A stretch of 64,000 bases of DNA from Gibbula magus (GCA_936450465.1 OW388293.1:84342134-84406133), one strand, 5' to 3'; counted from the stretch's first letter, positions 49,470 to 60,839 are shown. The notes: generated from the sequence alone by a model not told the origin. Program-made: numbers and translations.

Positions 49470-49705
49470 TAATTATTAAACTAAAAGATGTTTACATTAT
49501 GTACTCCCTTAATGGTTATTGTGGATCAATTAGTTTCTGTTTCAATAGTGCCCAGCACAACATTACAGACTATGTTTATACAAAGGTTCAAATACTGTTA
49601 TTGTCTTATATCGACTGTCAATCTTGATTAAACATATAATGTTGTTGCAAGAAACTGATTTCAGAAACGGATAACAAATCCAACTGCCTGACTAAGCCAA
49701 ACAAA
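49470..49705 (-). repeat. B unit, minus copy G, middle fragment
   Basis: Nearly identical to 44190-44420 and 48070-48310 (shared AGCACAACATTACAGACTAT, CAATCTTGATTAAACA, TCAGAAACGGATAACAAATC). It lacks head and tail, so it is a partial third unit in the minus-strand array, next to segment A'. Confidence 0.8.
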
Positions 49706-49989
49706 TTAGAATTTACTGAGCTGTTGAATGTTGTTGTTCTGTATGCTGTATTTAAACACTCTGCTCCTTGAAACATTATATGTCAGCACATTATAGTTGT
49801 TAAGAATCCCGAGAAAAAGCTTCAAAGTATTTCTTCGTGAAGTATTCCAACATTTATCTTGAAATGAACTGGAATTAAACTGTCTTCTGTTTTGCTGTTT
49901 CACGTTTTAAAATTTAAATTTGAAAAAATAAATTCAATTTTAGGTGTTTAATATTTGGATTGTTCAATCACATGCAAACGATTGAAATG
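49706..49989. other. No recognised feature
   Basis: Short A+T-rich interval between B unit copy G and segment A'. Confidence 0.4.
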
Positions 49990-50396
49990 TCACGTGATAG
50001 CTTAGTGGTCAATTACTTCATACAACACTATCCCAAAGAATATGGATATAAATTTTGTTTTGAAGACAATTCAAAATTCAAATTGTAAAGTTGACACTTG
50101 AAGCTAACTTCACTTTCCTTTAACATCCATCTTAACAAAATGGATAATTCAGTTAAACCTCTACTGGCAATGATTAATTTTTTATTTGAAAACTTCATCA
50201 GGTTTCTAAAATCAATTAAAATGAAATAGCCACTTAAAACCTCAGAAAGCCAGGACAATGTCATTAAGATTCCTTTGGCGAACTCGAGTAATCACCATTA
50301 AGTAAAGATTGATCAAAGCGTCAAAGGCATTAACTGCATTAAAGAAATTGATCGATGTCTTGTCAAAGATAAAGGGCGCGGTGCATCAATGTTTAA

Positions 50397-50989
50397 GAAA
50401 TAAAGTTCCCTGTACCCAAATGTGTTTAGTAATAAAGTATAGTTTTGCCCTGAACTATTATAGTTAAAGTACGAGGCCGGAAGTCCGGGTACTTTGACGT
50501 TATAATAGTTCAGGGCATAACTATACTTTATTACAATACACATTTGGGTACAGCGAACTTTATTACTTTTCTAAGATAACCCATAACACAACATTCTGCT
50601 TTGAGTAATTTTGCAAGAAAAATAGAGTTTACTTCCTTAATATTAATAATCCATGAACAGCGACTATTACGTCATTGTTCTGTTGTGACGTCATAGTGGT
50701 TCATTGGGTTGGCTAATGGTGATTTCGTCGTTTTGGTTCAAGTACAAATGTAGCTATAAATTTAAGACTAATTCGGATACAAAAGAACACATTCCTTCAA
50801 TAATTGTTATAACAACGCTACCGCTGTTTTAGGACATTATCATTTACAGAAAAACACGGTCTTTTCAACTGCCCTCTTTCGTTGGGTTACAATGGGCACA
50901 CGTGACTACGAGGGAACCGGAAACGTCATTCAATTGTTACGTCATCACAAAAACTAAACCTTTATCGTCTAATAAAGTACTTTTATTTC
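50397..50989. mobile_element. Hairpin element H5 with TGACGTCA site
   Basis: A long hairpin lies at 50400-50566. AAGTTCCCTGTACCCAAATG and CTGAACTATTATAGTTAAAG are matched, inverted, by TAATAGTTCAGGGCATAACT and CATTTGGGTACAGCGAACTT; the centre is GTACGAGGCCGGAAGTCCGG. The body contains TGACGTCA at 50686-50693. The far end, GTACTTTTATTTC (to 50989), is an inverted match to GAAATAAAGTTCC at 50397. The left paralogue (2395-2425) lacks it, so it is an insertion of about 600 bp. Confidence 0.75.
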
Positions 50990-51287
50990 GATTGTTCTAG
51001 CCGCTAGGCATCTTAGAATACCTGATAATGTTAGCCTTCTAAAAACATGCTTCAGATCTATTGTGTAAACTGTAGTACTTATAAATGTGTTGAATAGTTA
51101 TCTGTAATTATGGTACACTGTCTTGAGAATAGTTAAATCTAATGATCGCAGATGATGAGTTAGGATGAAAGCATTTGCAAAAGAGGAAAACTAATTGTTT
51201 GTAATTAACATACGTTAGTGACAGATTACTGTATCAATTGATAACGCTACTTTACATCACTTGACACAGGACATGGTTGGTGATATC
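50990..51287. other. Segment A' sequence only
   Basis: Matches 2305-2395 in reverse (51045-51135). Nothing else seen. Confidence 0.5.
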
Positions 51288-51537
51288 ATTATTAGTATTA
51301 TTATTATTATTATTATTAGGATATTTATATAACGCACATATCCATCCACTAGTGGTTGCTCAAGGCGCTTACATTGTTTCCCCTGGTCAATGGCATTCTT
51401 TCACGTCCAATCATTTTTTCCAATTCAACTCCCTGGGGAGTATTCAACCGGCAGCCATATGTGGCGCTCAGTTTAGGGACCATTCTATGCCTCACAGGGT
51501 ACCCATTTACAGCTGGGTGAACTGAGACACATAGTCA
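51288..51537 (-). mobile_element. tRNA-derived SINE, 5'-truncated minus copy
   Basis: Begins with (ATT)n at 51288-51318, the 3' tail on the minus strand. Reading the minus strand: CTGTGACTATGTGTCTCAG, AATGGGTACCCTGTGAGG, GGGAGTTGAATTGG, AAGCGCCTTGAGCAACCA, GCGTTATATAAATAT. The same words in the same order occur in the SINE at 20397-20880. The tRNA-like head is missing. Confidence 0.8.
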
Positions 51538-51959
51538 CAGCAGTTTCATTCCCTATTCATCAGATGCAATTCCATTTTAGTCAGACCATCGATACACTTT
51601 TTAATTTTTACCATATGTAACGGATCTAATTACTCATTCTATTTTGAATTCGATATATGATGGTATATGTTTCCACTGGAATCTGAGGAGTATCATAATC
51701 AGGCATCGCACTTGTTATAGATTGGTTTTGTCAACACATTTTAGAATTAATATCTACTTACTTCAATGACAATGCAAATATATCGCCAAATATCGCACAT
51801 CACATTACCACCCGATCCCCTTCTAGTATTGTGCAAATTTTAACACCTACGATATAATCTTCGCCACAACCATAACTTATATTATAGGTATATTCAGCTG
51901 TATTCTTCCAAATATGGCTCATGCTAAGCATTGGATCGTTATGTTTATGTTTAGGTATA
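51538..51959. other. No recognised feature
   Basis: Non-coding interval upstream of the LINE remnant. It may be element 5' sequence or host DNA. Confidence 0.4.
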
Positions 51960-53800
51960 CCAGTGCAAGAATGAGTTTAAAAACAAGGTCGAATCTAAGT
52001 TAGAGCTGAATGACATACGCCGCGTGTGGCAAGGTGTTAAGCAGATGATTGGTTGCGACACTGATAAACAACGAATATGTGTTGATGACGAAAAAGACTT
52101 TGCAAGTGAACTGAATTTATATTACTCCAGATTTGATTGTTATGACTTCTCCCAACAAACAAACCACATCATTGACCAGTTGAATCACAAGGACAATGCC
52201 ATCATCATCTCAGAAAGTGACGTAACACGTTGTCTTGGAAATATCAACATTAGGAAGTCAGCAGGACCTGATAAAGTACATAGCTAGTGTTGTCCTGAAA
52301 GAGTGTCGTGGCCAATTAGCTTATATCATCTGCACGCATGGATAACCACTGTATATTCCCAAGCTTTGGAAATTATCTGAAATGATCCCCTTGCTTAAGA
52401 AACCCAAGCCCTCATGTTCTAATGGCTATAGACCTGTAGCGCTGACGCCGGTATTGATGAAGAGTTTTGAGCGTATTGTTCTCAGCCTTTTGCTCAGTGA
52501 CGTCAGACACAAGTTGGATCCCCTGCAGTTTGCATACCAGGCACGTCATGAAGTGGAGGACGCAACACTCAGTCTACTGCACAGAGTATATCAGCACCTT
52601 GAGAAACCAAGCTTCTACGCTCGCATCTTGTTCGTGGACTTCTCCTCCGCCTCCAACACCATTCAGCAGCACTTTCTCCTTCAGAAACTCCTCGAGCTCT
52701 CCGTCAACACCAATATCATAAACTGGATCTCGAGCTTCCCTTCTCATAAAACTCAGTATGTGAAAGTTAACAACGTGTACTCTGACGTCACTACTCTCAA
52801 CACCGGCGCCCCACAAGGTTGTGTCCTCTCCCCTGTACTTTAATTTTTATTCTGTACACTAACGATTGCAGAAGCATAGAAGAGAACTGTTCGACAGTGA
52901 AGTTCGATGACGATGATGCACAAGTCGCCCTCCTGACAGACTCTGAAGTTGGTTATCTGTTTGATGTCAACAATTTCACAACCTGGTGCAGCAATAACTT
53001 CCTTCAACTTAATACTTAAAAGACTAAAGAGATGACCATTGACTCAGGAAAAATGTATCCTTCACCCCTCTTCAAATTGACAGTGAAACAATAGAGACTG
53101 TCACAGAATATAAGTATCTCGGAACTATGATAGACAATAAGCTTACTTTCTCTCAAAACACGGAGGCGGAATACAAGAAGCGCCAACAACGGATGTACTT
53201 TTTAAGACGACTCAGATCTTTTAATATTGACAAAACTATTATGAATGTTTTTTTACAACTGTTGTATCCAATCCGTTTTATTATTCTCTTTTCAATGTTG
53301 AATGTTCAAATAGACACAAACTGCAAAAAATCGTTACTACCTTTTTAAAATTTGTTGGCTTAAATTTTAATCCCCTTTGTTACGTGTATGAAGATCGTGT
53401 TTTATTGTCTGCCAGGAAAATTTTATCTAACCCTCTTCATGACTTGCACCCTTGTTTTAAACTTTTACCATCTGGTCGTAGATTCCTCGTTCCGAAATTT
53501 AAATCCAAAAGGTTTCTAACATCTTTTATACCTGTTAGTATTAAGTTTATAAACGAGCGAAATGCCCCCTTTTAAAATATACACAGTTAATGTAGTTTTA
53601 TTTCCCCTGGCTTGTAAGCACCGAGTAGTAGTATTTTCATCTTGTTTTGTTATGTGTGTGTTATGTTCTTAATTGAGATGTATGAGTGCTTTTAATGTTG
53701 TTTGAATGTGTATTCTCTTAACCATGCTGATGTCTCACTGTTGTAAAACGAATTCCTTTGTCGGGCAATAACGTATTATTAATATTATGTTTCAGTTTGA
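51960..53800 (+). pseudogene. 5'-truncated, frameshifted CR1/Rex1-like LINE reverse transcriptase
   Basis: At least five frame segments encode most of a reverse transcriptase. Before the domain is YQCKNEFKNKVESKLELNDI (51957). KSAGPDKVHS (about 52257) is the N-terminal motif. NGYRPVALTPVLMKSFERIV (about 52419) and LDPLQFAYQARHEVEDATLS (about 52511) follow; then RILFVDFSSASNTIQ (about 52622) holds the first catalytic Asp, and TGAPQGCVLSP (about 52802) follows. The active-site box reads KFDDDDAQVALL (about 52901) instead of the usual FADDTAL. The tail DLHPCFKLLPSGRRFLVP (about 53438) is typical of CR1/Rex1-like ends. Stops at 52285-52287 and 52841-52843, with frameshifts, kill it. The endonuclease is lost. 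It is absent from the left paralogue of segment A, so it inserted after the duplication. Confidence 0.88.
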
Positions 53801-53934
53801 TCAAATCAATAAGTACTGTTCTTTTGGTTGAATGCTACCATTGAGTTAGTGACCTTTTCTACGTAAAATAATAGACTTTAATGGCATGGAAGAAAGCAGG
53901 CATGCTTTACATACATTATAATCTCACCACCCTG

Positions 53935-54285
53935 TCCGTCTGAGCGTCCGATTGGCCTTCGTCTGTAATCATTTCGTTTCCGGAGCAGAACTCGAAAACT
54001 TTTCATGATATTTTTCTGAAACTTTCCATGTGTATTATCCACTAACTGAAGTGGTGCCCTTTGATATTTTCAGATTTCTGAAAATTATCTTGTTTCTTTT
54101 CCAGAGAGACGTGTTTAAATTTGAACTCTGAGAAAGGTTTTTTTCCGGAGCAAAGCTCCAAAACTCACAGAAGCATGTTGAATTTGGGCTTTGTCCACAG
54201 ATAGGTCTGCTGAGTAGAGCTCTAAAGCCCTTCATCATACCTGAAACTCAGCATGTGTATTACCCACTAAATGAAGTAGTACATA
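53935..54285 (-). repeat. GGAC-tailed element, reverse orientation
   Basis: CACCCTGTCCGTCTGAGCGT (53931) is a degraded reverse GGAC tract. Two tandem blocks share TTCCGGAGCA(G/A)A(A/G)CTC and the pair CATGTGTATTATCCACTAAC (54029) and CATGTGTATTACCCACTAAA (54252). The spacing is about 223 bases. Confidence 0.6.
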
Positions 54286-54290
54286 TATAT

Positions 54291-54520
54291 TATCAACTTC
54301 CAAACGCAAGGCATAACTCTTGCCAGTTTGCATTACTGGCTGATTTAAGCCTTGCAGTATTTCCTTAAAAAAATCTGTGTTTACAAATTTAGGCCAGCTA
54401 TGCATTTCTGGTGCAGCGATTCACTATCTTGACACAACAAAGCGAGGGAAATACCGCAAGGGTTAAATCAGCCAGTAATGCAAACTGGCAAGAGTTATGC
54501 CTTGTGTTTGGAAGTTGATA
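54291..54520. mobile_element. Fold-back element with 75-bp inverted arms
   Basis: 54291-54365 begins TATCAACTTCCAAACGCAAG. 54446-54520, reverse-complemented, begins TATCAACTTCCAAACACAAG, and the two differ at only about three bases over 75. The spacer is about 80 bases and non-coding. It could be a fold-back transposon or MITE. It is absent from the left paralogue of segment A. Confidence 0.85.
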
Positions 54521-55732
54521 CATTAACTGTAAAAGATGTCTTTTACAAATTATGTGGGACCGATGGGATATGTCATCTTCTGATGACTCTGTTACATCAA
54601 AGAGGCGATTTGAGAGATGATGTTTCGAATAATTAGAATAGTAACCAACCATGATGTCAAGAGGGTGAATTTGAATAATGAATGTTTTACAAGTATGGTC
54701 AATATTTGACCAAATGCTTGTACTGTCTAACTCTGTCTTAATATTTCTTGCCAAACACCAAAATATTCTACATTATTATTCTGATAATATCTCTATTATG
54801 TACTTTCTGTCACACAAAAACATTGAGCTAATAAAACTAAATTAAGGTTTTCAGTATTGATTCCTCTAAAACATTTAACAGCATAATTGTGGTATTGGCT
54901 CCGGCTTCACATCCTGTTACTCTCTGAATCTGTCAATGAAGGCGTGTAATTGGATTTCCTCATCGCCTCAGGGCAGATTTAGTAATTTCTTGACCGCTTG
55001 ACAGAGAGCAGCGAACTGTAAATGTCTTGGCAAATCTTGAGGCCATTACATTCATCAGTTAAGTGAGAGATTCGTGATTATTCGTCCTTGAGCAGCCAAG
55101 TATCAATTTCAGTAAGTTAACAGGTATAGTATAACGTAATGTCTCATTATGTCGGATGGGTAGGTAATTTAGTCGACTTGTAAATAATATTTGTTAACAT
55201 TTATATAATTGTGTTATATAGAAGCCTCGTTGCCACATCCCAGCTGTAACCACTGTTCCTCGAGTGTCTGCGGGCGTTATGTACCTCTAACAGCATCTCT
55301 CAATCTAACAGCAGTGTAAAGGTCCTTCCTTCCTCTTTGGCGTTTTAAATGTATTTTTCAAAGTAGAGTCCTGCTTCTCAAAACACTAACCTTAGGGTAC
55401 AGAGTATGTATACGTGTTACATTATAATCAGTTTACACGCTCACAACATCGATTGTCTCAAATCTTTCAAACAACTTTTCATTTAGTTTCATTAAATTAT
55501 TTTAACACCAGAAGCGTATTAATTACCATTTGCAACATAAACTCGTTTGAAATGGGATCATTTTCCCTGTTAAACGTAGTTTTATATCCAATTAGGGGAT
55601 CTAATTAATGATATATCAGTTTGAAGGTCAACATTTAGATTTATAATATAAGGATACTTGACATCAGTTAGTGCTGCAAGAGCACCGTTCTTAATAACTC
55701 TCCCGGACGAGCTATGTCTGAAGCACCCTGGC

Positions 55733-55803
55733 TGGTGTAGGTTATATCACTGGTGTAGGTTATATCACTGGTGTAGATTATATCACGGTGTAGGTTATAT
55801 CAC
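55733..55803 (+). repeat. 18-bp minisatellite, four units
   Basis: TGGTGTAGGTTATATCAC repeats four times; the third unit has GATTATATC for GGTTATATC and the fourth lacks one T. Confidence 0.9.
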
Positions 55804-56345
55804 GTAAAACAGGTGGAAGTTCTGTATTCACTATAAAATATAAAGTACAACACTATAATCAATAGATTGTCTTGTTAACAAAGCTGGGTTTTGCTGGTCA
55901 TTCCTATTTTTGTAAGGGTCCAATTTCATGTGTGAAATTGTTCTTGTAGTGTACACTCACGAATTATGATAAAAATGAATGTATATTTTGGTCGTCTAAG
56001 GACAGAATTAGAAAGAAAGTTAATGTGACATTGGCTTTATTCAGCTCCTGGGGAAATCTATGTCTATTTCTATTCAGACTCCGACAGGTGTAATTAACAA
56101 ATAGCGGACTCTGATATAATTTGTACTTGTTTACTTTGAATCAGAATGGATGACATTGCTAGCATCCACATTGAAACTACTTTTGTTAAGATGACAAAGT
56201 TTAAAAATTTATTTTGAATGCAGAAAACATTTCTTAAAAGTGTCAATACAATAACTGAACTAAATTAATGCTAATGTCAACATGACAGGAATACTTGAGT
56301 GTTATAAACATGTTGATTATGGACACAAATTATGTTTGCAAGTAA

Positions 56346-57018
56346 ATGAGTGTAACTAAATCGATACCAGTGCCAAAATCAACCCTTTGAAATATTATAC
56401 AATGGCACACTCATCTGTTACGGCCTTGAGCTAGCCCACTGTAGATATACGGTTTGAGCACTATGCAAATGAGTAGGACTTCCTTAAACTGCTTGTTGCG
56501 TTGATAACGTTGCATAGCTGAAAACCCAACCGTCTTCCACACACACCATGCAGATGAGGTCCGAAAGACCGAAACAGATGGCTGTCCATGGTTCATCTCA
56601 CTATTAGATTGATACTTACAGTTAAGCAAGAAACAAAGTACCCCCTTTCTAGAAATTTCTAGAAAGTTTCTAGTGCGTATCTAGAAAGTTTCTAGAAATT
56701 TCGAGTTTTTATATTTTGCGAAATATCTAGACAATTTTGGCATATTCTGAAACTGCTTATTAAATTTAATACACATTTTAAAAATCAACCTTATAAGTTT
56801 ATTAGAAAAGCAGATATTTAACGTTGAAGTTTTCCTACTCTACCATGCTTCCTCATAACGCCCCTTGTCAGCCTTCGGCCATGCATGGTTGGTCACGCGC
56901 TAATTAACGAATGATCTGGGAAAGAATAAGCTATTAAGCAACTATGCATTTACTTATATGTCGTCATTTCATTTACATTATTGTGCTTTTATCATACTTC
57001 ATCTTTGTGTGGTATATA
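56346..57018. repeat. Mostly unrecognised, with a TTTCTAGAAA repeat
   Basis: 56646-56702 is made of overlapping TTTCTAGAAA-type palindromes. The remainder shows no gene or repeat that I recognise. Confidence 0.55.
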
Positions 57019-57460
57019 GAGAATCTCACCCAAGTGTCTTCTGATATCAAATATATCAACACGAGTTGATAAAAGTTACAAATATCCGAGGCTTGCCGAT
57101 GATATTTTGAATTTTATCAACGAGTGTTGATATATTTGATAACAGAAGACACGAGGGTGAGATTCTATTTATCATCCAAAATCATTCTTCATTAGTTCTT
57201 AATGAAAAATGAAACTATCTGAACATAAAACTGCCATTTGGCTTCCAGTGCTGTGATGTCATAGCATTGTGACGTCATCATGATTATGACGTCATAGCAT
57301 TGTGATGTCATTACTTGATGATGCAAAATCATTGTGTTGTCATGTAGCTGACGCCAACAGGGCATTGTTCAAAATCTACTGTCAAAACAATATCTCCTAG
57401 GAGATATAGCTTGATCTCATACAAGCGATATCTCCTGTGGAACCAAGTTTGATAAATAAT
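57019..57460 (+). mobile_element. Hairpin element, plus copy (H6)
   Basis: The terminal hairpin is at 57019-57168: GAATCTCACCCAAGTGTCTT and ATATATCAACACGAGTTGAT are matched, inverted, by CAACGAGTGTTGATATATTT and AGAAGACACGAGGGTGAGAT. The centre includes CCGAGGCTTGCCGATG. The body has TGACGTCA twice (57269-57276, 57287-57294). It is an inverted copy of 43055-43476. Confidence 0.8.
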
Positions 57461-58558
57461 CTATTAACCATTGTATCTGACATATTGTGTCCTCGATTTG
57501 AACATTAATTCATTTCTTCAACAATTAAGTCCGATAAATGACAAGGGCATTCAACTGCTTATATAAGCTGTGATTTAAAAGTTCATTGCATCAGATCACG
57601 TTTGTATATTCATAGAGAGGAGAATATTGATTACACAACGTTGTGTCCGTGAATAGAATAATTGATTGGTTTGGAATATTGGATCTATTGTCGTTTTGTT
57701 CATATTCAACAATATCGACTTTGTTATTTGGCTTTGAAGAGTTATGATATTCCAATATTAGTACAACATTATTTCGTTTGTATGTTTGACAATTGTTGGA
57801 TATGAAATATATGCCGCATTTGTCAACAAGTGTAGTATACCAGACAGACGTCGTCACAAAAAGTTATATGTCACATGGTTATAGAAGTCTTTTATGACAT
57901 TTAATGATTTACAGGTATAACGTTTTCAAAAGTTTGTATATGAATGTATTATGAATCGCTTATTGAATTGTACTGACATCTATTGAAATATATATCTGTT
58001 TAATCCTAATATTTGTCCCAACTAGTTCTTTATAATCTGTGTCTACTGCAACATTATTAAATTGCGATGTACCTTTACATAATTGTATTTTTAAATAAAG
58101 AGAAACATTCAAATTTATTTTAATATTTTGATCATCATATCAATTTGTAAATTGTTATTGCGACATATGTTAATGATATATTATACATACTGGATATGAG
58201 AGACAATCTGTGTTCTCAGGTTAGAAACTATTGTAATTGCAGTTTTTTTAGTAAGTGGAGAAAAGTTTCTGCAGGAAACAACTTATATATTCTCATTCCA
58301 TGTCCAACTTTATCTGTATTCCCTAGACACCAAATCTATGAGGCCCTTGTTCAAAATGTATTTATTTTTATGTCTTTGCTCAAAAGCGGTCAGTAGCTGT
58401 GTAGTTGCATACGGCGTGTGTGTGTATCTATCTGTGCTTTATTTGTCGTCCAATTAAAAATAAAACATACTTAATATGAAATTCGTGAAAGATCTTGGTT
58501 TTTTGTTACGAGTTACTGATCATGAGTAAACACTTGCTACATGTGTATACTGCTGATA
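57461..58558. other. No recognised feature
   Basis: A+T-rich non-coding DNA with short chance frames only. Confidence 0.4.
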
Positions 58559-58591
58559 CTGCTACTACTACTACTACTACTACCACTATTG

Positions 58592-58639
<48 letters not shown>

Positions 58640-58663
58640 GTAGAAGAAGTACTACTACTACTA
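58559..58663. repeat. (ACT)n microsatellite
   Basis: About 100 bases of ACT/CTA repeats with a few substitutions, ending in AGTAGAAGAAGT. Poly-Thr and poly-Val frames across it are artefacts. Confidence 0.96.
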
Positions 58664-60839
58664 TACTTATCATAATATGGGATGTTGTTATGCACCGTAC
58701 CAAATCACTCAGCAATTGCTCAAAGCAAAGTTTACATTATTACTTTGACTGAACTGCATTTTTGCAGCGTAACACGAAACCAAGCAGGTATGTACAGATA
58801 GTCAGCTTATTAAATGTTACAGAGACATATTTCACTAGTTTCTCTCAAGTCCAACTTGAATTTTCATCATGAAACTTTTGAAATGATAAATAAATTTATC
58901 AACCATGTGTAATAAACAACTTTCACATGGTCATTAAACAATTATGACAACTGGGTGGTCAGTTGACCTTGTAACCACTCGAATGGTGAATGTTTGAACA
59001 GCCTTAATCCAGTAATCGAAAACGCCTGTGATTAGATGTACTTTGGTTGATTTGGAGAGATCCTCAATCTGACTTTGAGTGTCAGATCCTACATGTGAAC
59101 CAATTAATCACATTTGCATCCTCAAACGCTCATTCAGTACTAGTATATTCTAGGAGACTCCGACTAATGTACTCCATCATGTCTATCATGCTATAGACAG
59201 GGTGGATTAAGGGATTAACTCTCGAGTACAAGAAGATGACACATATCTTTGACAAGAAACTTCGTAATCTGACATGACTATCTTCAGAGCAGTAACTTTA
59301 TAAGAAAAATAAACTTAGCTTTTTCTGAATGTAATTTCATTGTGGTCAATATATGTTCAAAGTGTTCTATCTGATGAGTGATACGTTCATGATATTACGA
59401 TTCTAAGTTACATAGTTCCTTTAGAGACAATATGATTAACACACATTTCATCTCCTAACGAAACCCAAGATGTCTGTAATTTCAGTTTGTGTAACTTTAT
59501 ATACCTGAACCTTTATATAAAAAATATAATTAACACGCATTCCATCTCTTTACAGAACCCAAGTCCGCCTGTCTGACATTTTCAGTCTCTGATCAAGTAA
59601 TTGCACCTACATTGCCGGGTGATGTTGCAGATAATCTTCCTTATACATTTACAGTTACACATGTCATACACATGTTATAAACGGATTGCGGGAAATAATT
59701 AATAACACATCTTTACAAGTTTAAAAGTTTAATACGCCTACGCATACGGGAGATTTATAAAAAAATGTTTCGTTACAAACTTGTATTCCTAATCTACGTT
59801 ACCAGTGGTACCGGTGCTTTTAAGGTTGTATTTTTCAATATAATCTGAAGATATACATGTATGGCCTTCTATGACATTATTAAAATAATAAGAATAAGTG
59901 CAATACTTTGTTTCCGGTATCACACGTAAAAAATGTTTCACAATACCACGTACAGTTTTGACTTTTTGGAATCCTCCAACGCTCAGTATTAAGGTTATTG
60001 GATCGGTTGACACTGATCAAGCCGACCTTTAATATGATCTTTCATCTAGTGCTATCATCAGCTGTTAGTTAAAATGTTATAGACTTACACAGCAAAGTGA
60101 GCCTGTAATGTGGTCAATAGGGTAGATGTAAGAGTCGTCGAGTTGGATTGAGCTTGTAATTTGGAGTTAAATGTCACAAACTTCATCTTCTAGTATGCAT
60201 ACATTCCCGACTATACTGAAAAACCATTGTACAGTTAGTTTGACACTGCACAGAATTCACCTTATATAAGAGAATACCTTTCGTGTACTTACACGCATGC
60301 GTACTTTAATAAGCTGTGCAATATAAATAAATATTCTTTCACATTCAAAACATTGGAATTGGTGGTACAGTAAAAAGAGGAATAATTTCATCGAGTGGGA
60401 ATATCAAATGATTGCATTTACTATTTAGCTATTTCATCTTCAAATTAGTAACTTTGAAATTGTTTTTTATAATGTATTTCGTAAGATTAATCAACCTTAA
60501 GTGATCAATAATGCTAATCCTGACGCACAAGAGAGGCAGGAACTGTCTTTTCAACAGTTTTACATTGAAAATCGTAAATTGAAAGCGGATATGTTTATCC
60601 TCCTGGTTAAATATTTAAAGGTTTTATGTTTGTTAAGTTCTTTCCACGAACACACAACTTCATATTTCGTAATGACACTCCGGAAGTGCCAAATTTTGTA
60701 GGTTGAAAATATTGCAATTGATGTAAATAGATAATCAAATGCTTTAAATGAAAAACAATCTGAATGATTAAGATAATATCATATATCCCAACTGTTCTAA
60801 TACTGTGGTGAAAACAGTCAACTCACAGGACCAAAACCA
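58664..60839. other. Mostly no recognised feature
   Basis: One short direct repeat at 59434-59600 (listed separately). No coding similarity was found. Confidence 0.4.
59434..59600 (+). repeat. Degenerate direct repeat, spacing 94 bp
   Basis: GATTAACACACATTTCATCT (59434) and AATTAACACGCATTCCATCT (59528) start two blocks that continue with ACCCAAG and end in CTGTAATTTCAG and CTGACATTTTCAG. Confidence 0.65.

Larger units (their letters stand above)
49990..56345 (-). repeat. Segment A', right arm of the inverted duplication
   Basis: The reverse complement of segment A in collinear blocks (pairs listed under 360-2810). Gaps in the pairing hold later insertions: 50397-50989 (hairpin element) falls between blocks that adjoin at 2395-2425 on the left. 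The SINE, LINE, GGAC-tailed and fold-back elements (51288-54520) fall between blocks that lie close together at 2240-2305. Confidence 0.75.

Noticed and set aside
49990..50395. A conserved exon shared with 2425-2810.
   Set aside because: The 78-residue minus-strand frame here is closed by stops in the partner copy, so the similarity reflects segment A duplication.
58495..58752. Poly-Thr and poly-Val frames.
   Set aside because: Direct translation of the (ACT)n microsatellite.
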